Below, piece by piece: positions 36,280 through 44,874 of a DNA stretch of 64,000 nt. The translations under genes were made by a program, and so were the position numbers. The notes beneath the pieces were generated by a model. That model was given only the letters and a program-made list of their open reading frames with translations, ran no database searches and was not told the origin of the DNA. Each line of letters begins with the position of its first letter. Within the stretch, counting starts at the first letter, position 1. Source of the DNA: Ferruginibacter sp. (GTDB lineage: Bacteria > Bacteroidota > Bacteroidia > Chitinophagales > Chitinophagaceae); assembly GCF_028288465.1 (NCBI RefSeq), contig NZ_JAQBNR010000004.1, forward strand, positions 38,854 through 102,853, written 5' to 3'.

Positions 36280-36512
36280 TATTTAATAAATTTAATTCAG
36301 CAAGAAGGGCAGATTTACAAATAGTTTTTGGGAGATCAATGAATAGTTAACAAGAAACCCCCAGGGTGCAACCGCCAGCCACAAACCACGAAAAATAAAC
36401 TACCTCATCATCAAACTTTAACCAAACGCTTTCAAGCTACAATTCCTATATTCCATTCTAAAACCTACAACGACTAACGTAAAGATTAAAACCCAAGAGC
36501 ACCAGTCTTACA

Positions 36513-36524
36513 CCCCTTCAGGGG
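36513..36524. repeat. GC-rich palindrome CCCCTTCAGGGG
   Basis: CCCCT-TC-AGGGG, 9 bp downstream of the SDR stop on the minus strand. It is one of three related CCC(T)TTC..GGG palindromes between 36.5 and 37.5 kb. It resembles dispersed intergenic palindromes of Bacteroidota and lacks a T run, so it is not called a terminator. Confidence 0.5.
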
Positions 36525-36532
36525 ATGGGATT

Positions 36533-37297
36533 TTACCTGGCTGTATAGCCACCATCAACCATTAACTGGGTTCCTGTAACCCATCTTGCCGCATCTGATA
36601 AAAGATAAATACAGGCATTGGCTACATCTTCAGGCACTCCCAATCCCAATGGATGCAAACCTGTAATGTGTGCTTTCAATTCGGGATTTTGGCTATAATA
36701 GGCCTGTTGTGACATAGGAGTATCCACCACACCAGGCGCAATGCAATTGACCCTTATTTTTTTGGGTGCCAGTTCTATCGCCATTGAACGGGAGGCGGCT
36801 AATAATGCTCCCTTGCTCATGCTATATAAAACTTTGGCAGACTCGCCTACCTGTGACATTACGGAAGTTATAAAAACAATACTGGCACCATTGGCAGCTA
36901 CACTACCTGGTTTAATTAATAATTGGGTAAGGTGCAAAGCTGCCGCTACGTTTACCTTAAAAAAATGATCCATCTTTTCCACCGTACTATTCCGAAAAGG
37001 CAATGTAGTGGAAATACCGGCTGCATGTATTGCTCCATCAATTGGCCCAAAACCAGCAATCGCCGCTTTTACCTTTGTAGTTACTTCTTCAAATTGGGTA
37101 AGGTCCAATACAAGGATTGTTGCCAATCCTGGAACTGGAAGCATTGCTTTTGTCTTTTCTAACTCTGCTTCCTGCCGGCCAATCAACAGCAACTTCGCCC
37201 CAAGCTGACTGCAACCTATTGCGCAGGCTCTGCCGATTCCCGAGGAGGCTCCGGTGATGACAATGTTTTTATTTTCTAAATTAAATGGATTTTGCAT
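36533..37297 (-). CDS. SDR-family oxidoreductase (FabG-like 3-ketoacyl reductase)
   Basis: 254 residues of the classical short-chain dehydrogenase family: cofactor motif TGASSGIG (about 15-22), NAG-equivalent HAAGIS, active-site Ser in FITSVMSQ, the YxxxK pair in LYSMSKGALL, and the IRVNCIAPGVVDTPM segment. The Arg/Lys set after the glycine motif suggests NADP(H). The closest functional guess is a 3-ketoacyl-ACP/CoA reductase, because the next gene upstream codes for a KAS III-like enzyme and the one before it for an ACP. It would then form the hydroxyl of a hydroxyacyl group used by the PglD-like enzyme. A sugar substrate is the alternative. Confidence 0.85.
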   Translation of the reverse strand: MQNPFNLENKNIVITGASSGIGRACAIGCSQLGAKLLLIGRQEAELEKTKAMLPVPGLATILVLDLTQFEEVTTKVKAAIAGFGPIDGAIHAAGISTTLPFRNSTVEKMDHFFKVNVAAALHLTQLLIKPGSVAANGASIVFITSVMSQVGESAKVLYSMSKGALLAASRSMAIELAPKKIRVNCIAPGVVDTPMSQQAYYSQNPELKAHITGLHPLGLGVPEDVANACIYLLSDAARWVTGTQLMVDGGYTAR

Positions 37298-37313
37298 AAT
37301 TAAAGCCCTCCTG

Positions 37314-37327
37314 CCCCCTGAAGGGGG
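37314..37327. repeat. GC-rich palindrome between the SDR and KAS III genes
   Basis: CCCCCT-GA-AGGGGG, 16 bp upstream of the SDR start, related to the palindromes at 36513 and 37421. Confidence 0.5.
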
Positions 37328-37420
37328 TTCTTGAAGCCGGCTAAATCTTCCAGCTTTTATATATTTGAAATATCAGACAATTTTATTTAAAACACCTGTG
37401 TAACTCAGCAGCGTATAAAG

Positions 37421-37466
37421 CCCCTCCCTTCAGAAGGGTTGGGGAAGCTTCCCTTCGAAGGTTAGA
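37421..37466. repeat. Compound GC-rich palindrome downstream of the KAS III gene
   Basis: CCCC-T-CCCTT-CAG-AAGGG-TT-GGGG (37421-37444) is followed directly by a second CCCTTCGAAGG element. It lies just after the KAS III stop on the minus strand. It has the look of a dispersed Bacteroidota intergenic repeat. Confidence 0.5.
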
Positions 37467-37473
37467 GGGCTCT

Positions 37474-38532
37474 TTACACTTCTACCAAATCACTAATGTG
37501 GCAGCCGTTAAAATTGATGAAAGCTGTGGCCCAACTCATGCCTACACCAAAAGCGCATAACATGGCCTCTTTGTTCTCTACCAGTTTTCCCTGTAATTGA
37601 CTCACTATTGTCAGCGGTATGGATACCGATGACGTATTGCCAAATTGTGCAATACTGGAGGGAACTCTCTCTGCCGGTAGTTTTAATTTTTTTGCCAGGT
37701 AGCCATTCATATAATCATTGGCCTGGTGAAACAGGTAGTAGTCCAAAGAATGTAATGCCTTGCCCGAAAACGCTTCCAGTCTCTTAATATCCGGTGGAAT
37801 TTCTCTTAATACAAAATTGAATACATCAGCTCCTTCCATGTAACCATGCTCCTCACTCCGCATATTGCCGTGTTCATCGATCACTTTTTCTACCAGTGTT
37901 TCAGCGGTGCTGGGATATCTGTAACCGCCGGCTTTTATTTTAATCAGGTCTTCCCTGGAGCCATCTGAATTTAAGGAAAAAAAACTTTCACCAAAACGTT
38001 CATCCCGTTCAATAAGGGCGGCAACACCGCCATCACCGAATAAAAAAGCCGTCTTTCGGTCTTTGGGAGAGTATACCCTTGATCGGGTTTCGCCATCTAA
38101 TAACAAGGCTTTTTGAAAGCCGGATTTTTCCATCATGGCATACACGACCGAAAGCGCATACACGAACGCCGAACAGCCAAGGCTGATATCAAATGCCATG
38201 GTTTGCATGGATAGTCCGAGGCGGTTTTGTAACAATATTGATGTGGCGGGCATCCGGTAGTCGGGCGTTTGCGAAACAAAAACCAGCAGGTCAATTTCTG
38301 ACTTATCAACCTGTAGATCTGCAATCAATTTCTCCGCAGCAGCAAAACAAAGATCGGAGGAGGTTGTGCCTGGCAAGGCAAACCTTCTTTCCTGTATGCC
38401 CGTTTTATCCGTTACCTCTTTGGCTTCTTCTGCAGAAAAATGTTCCGTATAATTATAATTAACAATGGTATTGGCAGGAACGCAGGCTGCCATACCGGCG
38501 ATGCCAACGTTATTGAACTTTAATAGTGCCAT
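37474..38532 (-). CDS. 3-oxoacyl-ACP synthase III-like condensing enzyme (KAS III/FabH family)
   Basis: 352 residues from the ATG at 38532; the open frame runs to 38619, but the extra part is unlike the family. The thiolase-fold triad is complete: Cys120 in ISLGCSAFVYALS, His in YLFHQANDYMN and Asn in FGNTSSVSIPL. The N-terminal VGIAGMAACVPANT block is typical. KAS III enzymes condense an acyl-CoA with malonyl-ACP. A sole copy in a sugar locus beside a dedicated ACP and an SDR suggests it makes a short 3-ketoacyl-ACP for sugar N-acylation and not for general fatty acid synthesis. That is inferred from neighbours. Confidence 0.87.
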   Translation of the reverse strand: MALLKFNNVGIAGMAACVPANTIVNYNYTEHFSAEEAKEVTDKTGIQERRFALPGTTSSDLCFAAAEKLIADLQVDKSEIDLLVFVSQTPDYRMPATSILLQNRLGLSMQTMAFDISLGCSAFVYALSVVYAMMEKSGFQKALLLDGETRSRVYSPKDRKTAFLFGDGGVAALIERDERFGESFFSLNSDGSREDLIKIKAGGYRYPSTAETLVEKVIDEHGNMRSEEHGYMEGADVFNFVLREIPPDIKRLEAFSGKALHSLDYYLFHQANDYMNGYLAKKLKLPAERVPSSIAQFGNTSSVSIPLTIVSQLQGKLVENKEAMLCAFGVGMSWATAFINFNGCHISDLVEV

Positions 38533-38636
38533 CAGAATGAATTTTTTATTAGTGCCTTTGGACGTTCTATGGTTTTTGTTTTTACTCCAAAATTGCGCCA
38601 GGCAAAAAAGGCTACCCAAACAAAAAGCAAAAGCAA

Positions 38637-38867
38637 TTAACCATTTACCTTACTTTCCACCACCGCCATCAAATCACCCACTGTAACCAATTGCTCAAAC
38701 TCCCTATCCTCAATTTGCAAATCATACTCTTCATCAAGGGCGGCAATCAAAGACAGCCTGCTCAATGAATCCCATTCTTCGTAATCACGAAAAACATCTG
38801 TTATCAATACTTCCCTGTCTTCAATTTGTAATGCCTCTTTAAAGGAAGCTAAAAAATTTTCTTTCAT
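38637..38867 (-). CDS. Acyl carrier protein
   Basis: 76 residues from the ATG at 38867; an ATG at 38891 would add eight residues. It is acidic, with the four-helix ACP pattern and the phosphopantetheine site Ser34 in EEWDSLSRLSLI (DSL motif). The C-terminal helix is LVTVGDLMAVVESK. It carries acyl groups as thioesters for partner enzymes in the cytosol. It is the first gene of the unit ACP-KAS III-SDR. The sequence around the Ser (WDSLS) differs from housekeeping AcpP (usually DSLD), which supports a dedicated role. Confidence 0.88.
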   Translation of the reverse strand: MKENFLASFKEALQIEDREVLITDVFRDYEEWDSLSRLSLIAALDEEYDLQIEDREFEQLVTVGDLMAVVESKVNG

Positions 38868-38934
38868 AGTTATAGTTTTATTTGTTGTCAATATTGTACA
38901 GGTAAAATGCTACATTTACTTAACACGCTTACCT

Positions 38935-38981
38935 AAAAAAGGCCTCAAGTATTTCTCTTTGGAGATAAATTGTTAAGGCCT
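38935..38981 (-). terminator. Probable intrinsic terminator after the sugar transferase gene
   Basis: On the minus strand an AGGCCT arm overlaps the stop codon, and a second AGGCCT follows about 30 nt later; the intervening bases extend the pairing imperfectly around a CAAA loop. Six T residues come directly after (complement of 38935-38940). It separates the glycosyltransferase unit from the ACP unit. Confidence 0.6.
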
Positions 38982-39588
38982 AATTATTTCCGTTGAATGC
39001 CGAAATGGTGGCACTGCCCTGTTCTGTAATTCCTTCCCGCTTAAATATTTTAATGATGGTTAACCAGACGATTTTTACATCCAGTAAAAACCCCAGGTTG
39101 TCTACATACCAAACATCATACTCAAACTTTTTTGACCAACTGATGGCATTCCTGCCATTTACCTGTGCCCATCCCGTAATCCCCGGCCTTACTTCATGCC
39201 GCCGCTTTTGCTGCTCATTGTAAAGCGGTAAATATTTAGGCAGCAATGGTCTTGGTCCAATCAGGCTCATATCCCCTTTTAGCACATTGATCATTTGAGG
39301 CAATTCATCAATGGAAGTGGTTCTGATAAACTTACCCACTGGTATAAGGCGTTCTCTATCCGGTAATAACTTACCATGCTGATCTTTTTTATCATTCATG
39401 GTTTTAAATTTGATCACCCTGAATAACCGCGTCTTTCTGCCGGGCCTTTCCTGTGTAAAAAACACGTTGCCATTGTTAGCAAAAAACAAGCAGGCTGCGG
39501 CTATCAATAAAACCGGTAAAGCAAGGATCAGCAAGACCAACGCAACCAGGCAATCAATTCCTCTTTTAATAAAATTACGATACATCAT
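38980..39588 (-). CDS. Bacterial sugar transferase (PglC-like polyprenyl-phosphate phosphoglycosyltransferase)
   Basis: 202 residues. A single re-entrant hydrophobic helix (about 12-34, LVALVLLILALPVLLIAAACL) is followed by the monotopic phosphoglycosyltransferase core: VFFTQERPGR, FRVIKFKTM, RTTSIDELPQMINVLKGDMSLIGPRPLLPKYL (catalytic Asp-Glu pair) and RPGITGWAQVNGR. It moves a phosphosugar from a UDP-sugar to undecaprenyl phosphate, starting repeat-unit assembly. The small PglC-type size and the PglF/E/D-like genes nearby suggest a diacetamido-trideoxy sugar (or its N-acyl variant) as substrate. Its ATG overlaps the upstream stop by one base (TAATG). Confidence 0.92.
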   Translation of the reverse strand: MMYRNFIKRGIDCLVALVLLILALPVLLIAAACLFFANNGNVFFTQERPGRKTRLFRVIKFKTMNDKKDQHGKLLPDRERLIPVGKFIRTTSIDELPQMINVLKGDMSLIGPRPLLPKYLPLYNEQQKRRHEVRPGITGWAQVNGRNAISWSKKFEYDVWYVDNLGFLLDVKIVWLTIIKIFKREGITEQGSATISAFNGNN

Positions 39589-40718
39589 TAAATAAATTCA
39601 ACTGCATTTGCAGGGCTAAACAACTTTGAGGTTGCCAATGAACGCTGCCGGAAGGCCTCCAATTGGGTTTGATCATTTTTAAGACTGGTGATAAAATCAA
39701 GCATCCGATCCGTTTCATTTGAATTAAAACATTCGCCGGTCCCATGTTCATCTACCAATGCAGCCAGTTCCGAATCGGGCGATGCAATACAAAGCAACGG
39801 TGCCCCTACGGATAGATAATTAAAGGTCTTACTGGGTACACTTAATAAAGAAGCTTCTTTACCCAGGCTTACTACCGCTATATCAGCCGCCGCTAATGTA
39901 AAGGGCAACTGGCCAGTTTCCTGCCAGGGCAGCAGGCGGATATTTGCCAGGCCCTGCTCCTGAATTTTATCTGCCAGTGATGCTGCTTTGTCACCACCAC
40001 CAATAATTAAAAAAAATAATTCAGCATCCGCTGCTTTGGCTGCCAGCTGCACCAATACTTCTACCTCCTGTGTTTTACCCAGGTTACCGGAGTACAATAC
40101 AATGAATTTGTTCTCTAGTTTTTGTTGCGTTATAAAATGATTGGTTGTTTTTGGCAGGGGCTTGAGAAATTCATTATCAGTCCACACAGGTACTACTTTA
40201 ATCTTCGACGGGTCAACGTAGGCAGCAAGCAATTGTTTCATCCCATTGCCAATGGTGTAAATTCCTGCTGCCTTTGCAAACACTTTTTTATTGGCATTCC
40301 ACCACCATCTTGTCAGCATGGAATCCTGCTTCAATAAATTGTAACTGACCATTGCGTCCGGGTAAACATCATATACCAATACCCGAAAAGAGTTATTGCA
40401 AAATAAGGGTATAAATAAAGCAAAGGGCGGATTGGAAACCAAAAACAAATCTGCTTTTCTGTATCTTGTTTTAATCAGCCAAAAGGCCTTTATAAAAGCC
40501 AGCGACCAGGACAACAACCGCTTTAAAGATGAGCTTCGGTTATATTTCGCCAGTTTGATAATTTTAACAGATGTGTCTACTTTTTTATTACGGGGATTAA
40601 TAAAACCTGCCATTAAAATACGCTCCTCATAAGTAGACCCAAATGCGTCAATGATGTCGAGCATCAGGTAACCCGAACTCTGGTTCACAAAAACGATTTG
40701 CTTCTTATCTTTCTCCAT
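39588..40718 (-). CDS. Glycosyltransferase, GT-B fold (GT4-like)
   Basis: 376 residues. The N-terminal half is a degenerate GT4 acceptor domain (LFLVSNPPFALFIPLF, VLVYDVYPDAMVSYNLLK). The C-terminal half shows FIVLYSGNLGKTQEVEVLVQLA and ADIAVVSLGKEASLLSVPSKTFNYLSVGAPLLC, the nucleotide-sugar binding region of this WbuB-like group. It is likely the first transferase after the PglC-like enzyme, since the two genes overlap by one base. The donor sugar is unknown. It is cytosolic and membrane-associated. Confidence 0.83.
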   Translation of the reverse strand: MEKDKKQIVFVNQSSGYLMLDIIDAFGSTYEERILMAGFINPRNKKVDTSVKIIKLAKYNRSSSLKRLLSWSLAFIKAFWLIKTRYRKADLFLVSNPPFALFIPLFCNNSFRVLVYDVYPDAMVSYNLLKQDSMLTRWWWNANKKVFAKAAGIYTIGNGMKQLLAAYVDPSKIKVVPVWTDNEFLKPLPKTTNHFITQQKLENKFIVLYSGNLGKTQEVEVLVQLAAKAADAELFFLIIGGGDKAASLADKIQEQGLANIRLLPWQETGQLPFTLAAADIAVVSLGKEASLLSVPSKTFNYLSVGAPLLCIASPDSELAALVDEHGTGECFNSNETDRMLDFITSLKNDQTQLEAFRQRSLATSKLFSPANAVEFI

Positions 40719-40746
40719 TGCAGATATAATAGGGTGTGAACTGAGA

Positions 40747-40774
40747 ATATTGACTATTGACCATTCACTATCAA
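40747..40774. repeat. Short heptamer tandem repeat at the end of a glycosyltransferase gene
   Basis: Four consecutive 7-mers, ATATTGA CTATTGA CCATTCA CTATCAA, cover the last codons and stop of the gene at 40754 and continue into the spacer. AATTGAC/CATTGAT near 30956-30969 is similar. Confidence 0.4.
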
Positions 40775-42019
40775 CAGCGATTCATACAACTTCAAATAAT
40801 CACTATAGCGGTCATTTTTATTAAATAGTTGCTCTGCCCTTTGGCGGCAAATATTTCTATAATGATCCTTTCCCTTTTCGAACACTTCCCCGATGGCTTC
40901 AGCCAATCCCTGCAGATTGCCCTTTTCAATTACGAAGCCGGTCTCCTTATCAATCGCCTCCGGACTACCCCCAGTATTATAGGTTATAACAGGTGTGCCG
41001 CAAGCCAATGCTTCAATATTGGTGGTTGGGAAATTGTCCTGCCAGGTAGGATTTACGAACACATCTGCAGCTGAATATAAAGCTGCTAATTCGTTTATAT
41101 CCTCCGTACGCTCAATGCCAACAATATTTAACTGCAATAATTTTAACTGTTGTTTATTTACGCCAATCAATACAATTATCTCGTCGGATGACAGATAATT
41201 GCTCAGCTGAATAAAGTCATTGAGTCCTTTTCGCTTATCCCATGTACTGGCAACACCTAAAACTATTTTTTTGTTTGCCAGTTGATATTTTGTAACTATT
41301 TCCTTCTTATTGCTTAAAGGCTTAAATATTTCCAGATTGATCCCACTGAAAATATGATGGATTGGTATTTCATTAAGAAAAGACTGACCTACTATATTTT
41401 GTAACCATTTAGAATGAACTACAATCTGGAGATTTTTAAAATCGGCATACAGATGCTTCTTGTCCAGGTAATTTTCCTTGCTATTATCTATCAAAAAAGA
41501 TGAAGGATATTTCTTTTTTTTGGGACACTCAAAACAACCTTGAATCCATTTAGTACAGTCAATATCATCAAAATAGGTACAATGCCCGGTAAAAGACCAA
41601 CAATCAAACAATGTCCAAACAACAGGTATTTGAGTGGTACGCAGATATGTAAATAATATTTTAATATCGATGTAATAACCATGCAAATTATGTAAGCCAA
41701 TCACGTCTGGTTTCAAAATTTCGATTTCCTTAATTAGCTTTTGAGTTGCCGTAGTAGACGCAAATGCATGCCTGTCAAAAACCATTGTTTGAAGGCCGTG
41801 CCAGTAAGTGTCCCATTTGTTACCAATTTTTATCAGTTGCGATTTGCTTGGCCTGTTTCCTCTGCCAAAAGCGATAAAACTTTGATGACCATTATCCAAC
41901 AGCACCTTCCCTATATCTTCAGCAATACGGCCGGTACTTCCTGAATTTACAATCGAATTTATCTGAATAACTTTCAAGCTGATTTCTTTAGGATAAATAA
42001 TGAGATGCCGCAATAACAT
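40754..42019 (-). CDS. GT4-family glycosyltransferase with Cys-rich acceptor loop
   Basis: 421 residues from the ATG at 42019. A TTG at 41977 gives the family-typical N-terminus (KVIQINSIVNSGSTGRIAE) and may be the true start. A GT-B fold is clear: VIGLHNLHGYYIDI, then a Cys-rich loop (C140, C147, C155, C162, C165 in WTLFDCWSFTGHC..GCFECP) that is characteristic of one GT4 subgroup and may bind a metal. The C-terminal part has LGVASTWDKRKGLNDFI and the E-x7-E motif in EALACGTPVITYNTGGSPEAI. It is a retaining transferase of unknown donor. Its last codons lie in a heptamer repeat. Confidence 0.88.
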   Translation of the reverse strand: MLLRHLIIYPKEISLKVIQINSIVNSGSTGRIAEDIGKVLLDNGHQSFIAFGRGNRPSKSQLIKIGNKWDTYWHGLQTMVFDRHAFASTTATQKLIKEIEILKPDVIGLHNLHGYYIDIKILFTYLRTTQIPVVWTLFDCWSFTGHCTYFDDIDCTKWIQGCFECPKKKKYPSSFLIDNSKENYLDKKHLYADFKNLQIVVHSKWLQNIVGQSFLNEIPIHHIFSGINLEIFKPLSNKKEIVTKYQLANKKIVLGVASTWDKRKGLNDFIQLSNYLSSDEIIVLIGVNKQQLKLLQLNIVGIERTEDINELAALYSAADVFVNPTWQDNFPTTNIEALACGTPVITYNTGGSPEAIDKETGFVIEKGNLQGLAEAIGEVFEKGKDHYRNICRQRAEQLFNKNDRYSDYLKLYESLLIVNGQ

Positions 42020-42301
42020 TCATAGTGAATTCCTCATACTTCCTCCTGTCACACGCCTCCATGGCAATGTGTCCTTATAAAAACAGGGAAGCTTACAAAG
42101 ACTCCTAAATTTTCACCGGGGATTATTTCTTTCAATAATGAAAGTTAACAAGAAAATTAAATAATCGTACTTTCCAGTTAACTGGTCCTCAGATGCCAAG
42201 TCACAATCACACGGTAACGAAATGAGGTAGTTACGAACGGAATAATTCGTTGTGCTCTAACGTTTGAGACTTCAGTTAAAAGAATGATGGAAAAAATATT
42301 T

Positions 42302-43189
42302 CTATCTGGAAAGTATCCTTATAATTTCACTTGTTACTTTTATAGAGCCATTGTAATTCAAGTGATTCAGACTCAACCAATCTTTGTTAGGGTCCAGCAA
42401 AGTATCACATTTACTATAATTATTCAAATTATGCATAATCAAGTTAAAGTGATTTTGAATAACTTTATTTTGCAAAACCAAATCTGCGCATTCATTCTGG
42501 GCAAATTTCCAACAAGGCAATTCAAACACCTCAAATTGTATATTTCTCTCTTTACAAAGAGAAGCTATTCTCCACATATACTCATATCCCTCATTGTTAT
42601 AAAAAGACTCATTCAAACATCTAATGGTAGTATCATTTTTTTTCGATGAATTATCCGGCACGATACTCTTAATTCTCAATTGTCCCTTGATGATCTTTGC
42701 TGTTCGGTGATTAGTTGAAAGCAGCTTTTTAATATTTTCAATAACCAACCACCTGAATTTAAAAAGAGGAATATCTTTTAATCCACTAACTGGAAGAGAA
42801 TTTCCGTAATAGTAGTCTACAATTGGATTTACTTCATTTGGATTGTAATATTTAACGTGAGCGCTACTTAAAAATAACAGCACTTTTTCCGGACGCTCAT
42901 TATGAAGTAAATAGTCGCTTAATTGAATATAATTTGTTAAAAGTGAAGCACCTCCGACTGAAAAATTATATGCGGGGCCAAAATGCTTGTCTATTAAGTC
43001 GGTATTAACACCATCCATTGCCGTACTGTTTCCAAACACCAGTACTTTTAAATGTTGGTTTTTAAACCCATGGGCTTCTTTCGTTTTACGAAACTCCCAG
43101 TCAATATGGGGCAATAAAAAAAGGTAAAGCCCATTAGCCACGATAAACGCAAAAAAAAGTCCAAAGGAAAATTTTAAAAAAGTCTTCAT
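42302..43189 (-). CDS. SGNH-hydrolase-like membrane-anchored protein, partner of the MBOAT protein
   Basis: 295 residues. One N-terminal membrane helix (about 5-27) is followed by an extracytoplasmic domain with VLVFGNSTAMDGVN (a GDSL-like nucleophile block, about 49-62) and a C-terminal SLNHLNYNGS with the catalytic-type His. This matches the DltD/AlgX/AlgJ-like layout in which an SGNH protein completes an O-acetylation started by an MBOAT protein. The gene overlaps the MBOAT gene by one base (TAATG). I infer O-acetyl transfer to the exported polysaccharide; the catalytic Asp is not clearly placed. Confidence 0.65.
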   Translation of the reverse strand: MKTFLKFSFGLFFAFIVANGLYLFLLPHIDWEFRKTKEAHGFKNQHLKVLVFGNSTAMDGVNTDLIDKHFGPAYNFSVGGASLLTNYIQLSDYLLHNERPEKVLLFLSSAHVKYYNPNEVNPIVDYYYGNSLPVSGLKDIPLFKFRWLVIENIKKLLSTNHRTAKIIKGQLRIKSIVPDNSSKKNDTTIRCLNESFYNNEGYEYMWRIASLCKERNIQFEVFELPCWKFAQNECADLVLQNKVIQNHFNLIMHNLNNYSKCDTLLDPNKDWLSLNHLNYNGSIKVTSEIIRILSR

Positions 43190-44628
43190 TAAAATTGAAA
43201 GTATATAAAGCTTTGCCTTGAAAATTGCCCAAGAACTGTTATTAAAATAAGTAATAGAAATGTAACAGTAAATTGTAAAAAACGCGATGTTTTAACAAGA
43301 TTATTTTTTCTGTATAATCTATAGATGCTGTTTATAAAAAAAATGGCAAAAGCAATAAAATAACTTATAATTTCAACATTTGTGAGTCCTAAAGCTCGTC
43401 CCTTTTTATTGACTATAATATCGGTCACATATTGAAAAGCCTTCGATAGAGATGCAGCTCTGAAAAATATCCATGCAAAAGTTACCACGCTGAACGTAAT
43501 AATTATTTGAAAAATATCTCGAAAAGAAGGAACCCATTTATTCTGATGAACTATATCCTCTTTGTATTTTCTGTTTGATCCAACTAAAAAAGAGGGCATA
43601 AAGAGTAATGCATGAATTCCTCCCCAAACAATAAATGTCCAGTTTGCGCCATGCCATATTCCGCTTACCAAAAAAATGATAAACACATTTCTTACACTGA
43701 AGATTCTTGAAACTTTTGACCCACCCAAAGGAATATACAAATAATCTCTAAACCATGTTGAGAGGGAAATATGCCACCTTCTCCAAAACTCTGCTATGTT
43801 ACGTGAAAGGTAAGGAAAATTAAAATTCTGGATAAGGTCAATACCCAGGAGCTTTGAAGTGCCAATGGCTATATCAGAATAGCCACTAAAGTCGCAATAT
43901 ATTTGAAATGAAAAAGTAATGGCTGCAATAATTAAGGCAACACTACCATATGAAGTGTATTCATCAAATACTCTATTTACAATCACTGCAATAGAGTCTG
44001 CGATCACCACCTTTTTAAAAAAACCCCAAACCATGAGTTCGATTCCCCGAATAGCGTTCTCACTATCAAAAGTTCTTTCATGTTTTACTTGCGGCAGAAG
44101 ATGGGTGGCTCTTTCAATTGGCCCGGCCACCAGCAAGGGGAAATAACTGACGAATAAAGAATAGTCTACAAAATTTCTTTCTGCCTTAATCTTTCTATTG
44201 TAGATATCAATTACATAAGAAAGTCCATGAAATGTATAAAATGATATACCCACTGGTAGTATCACCCGTATAGTCCAGACGTTGAGATGAATTCCCAGGC
44301 GTGAGAGACCCTCAGCAAATGATCCGATAAAAAAATTATAGTACTTAAAGATGCCTAAAAACCCTAAATTGATAATTACACTTACCCAAAACCAAATTCG
44401 CCGTCTCTGATCATTTACACTCTCATCCATTTTTAGACCGGTATAAAAATCAAGTCCGGTAGAAAATATGAGGAGGAAAAGAAAGCGGTAATCCCAGCAA
44501 GCATAGAAATAATAACTTGCCACCAGTAATAGAATATTTTGCCATTTTAAGTTTCCATTTGTAACAAACCAGTATATAACAAATACTATCGGAAAAAAAA
44601 CAAGAAAGCTTAATGAATTAAATAACAT
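43189..44628 (-). CDS. MBOAT-family O-acyltransferase (AlgI/DltB-like), copy 1
   Basis: 479 residues, polytopic with about 11 helices. Family signatures are SFYTFHGLSYVIDIYN, PLLVAGPIERATHLLPQ, YCDFSGYSDIAIGTSKLLG, EFWRRWHISLSTWFRDYLYIPLGG and SGIWHGANWTFIVWG with the invariant MBOAT His. Such proteins pass acetyl groups from a cytosolic donor across the inner membrane for O-acetylation of polysaccharides. The partner gene follows with a one-base overlap. It is clearly related to the second MBOAT at 49674 (same motifs almost residue for residue), which points to duplication or two acceptor positions. Confidence 0.92.
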   Translation of the reverse strand: MLFNSLSFLVFFPIVFVIYWFVTNGNLKWQNILLLVASYYFYACWDYRFLFLLIFSTGLDFYTGLKMDESVNDQRRRIWFWVSVIINLGFLGIFKYYNFFIGSFAEGLSRLGIHLNVWTIRVILPVGISFYTFHGLSYVIDIYNRKIKAERNFVDYSLFVSYFPLLVAGPIERATHLLPQVKHERTFDSENAIRGIELMVWGFFKKVVIADSIAVIVNRVFDEYTSYGSVALIIAAITFSFQIYCDFSGYSDIAIGTSKLLGIDLIQNFNFPYLSRNIAEFWRRWHISLSTWFRDYLYIPLGGSKVSRIFSVRNVFIIFLVSGIWHGANWTFIVWGGIHALLFMPSFLVGSNRKYKEDIVHQNKWVPSFRDIFQIIITFSVVTFAWIFFRAASLSKAFQYVTDIIVNKKGRALGLTNVEIISYFIAFAIFFINSIYRLYRKNNLVKTSRFLQFTVTFLLLILITVLGQFSRQSFIYFQF

Positions 44629-44874
44629 TGATTGACAGTATTAAAATGACCCCAGTCGAATTGGAATATAACTTGATCTGGCTTCCCATTGATATTGAGG
44701 GAGAAGTATTAATTATTAGTCTGGCAAGAAGAACAAACTATCTATGGGATGTTCAAGATTGAGAAAATTTGAACTGACGATTTTTTTATGTTTTAGCTGA
44801 GCCAAAACTTTCTAATATACTTTTTATTAAAAAAAATAGGAGACTTATGATTATTCATTTTACTTCATTATAAG

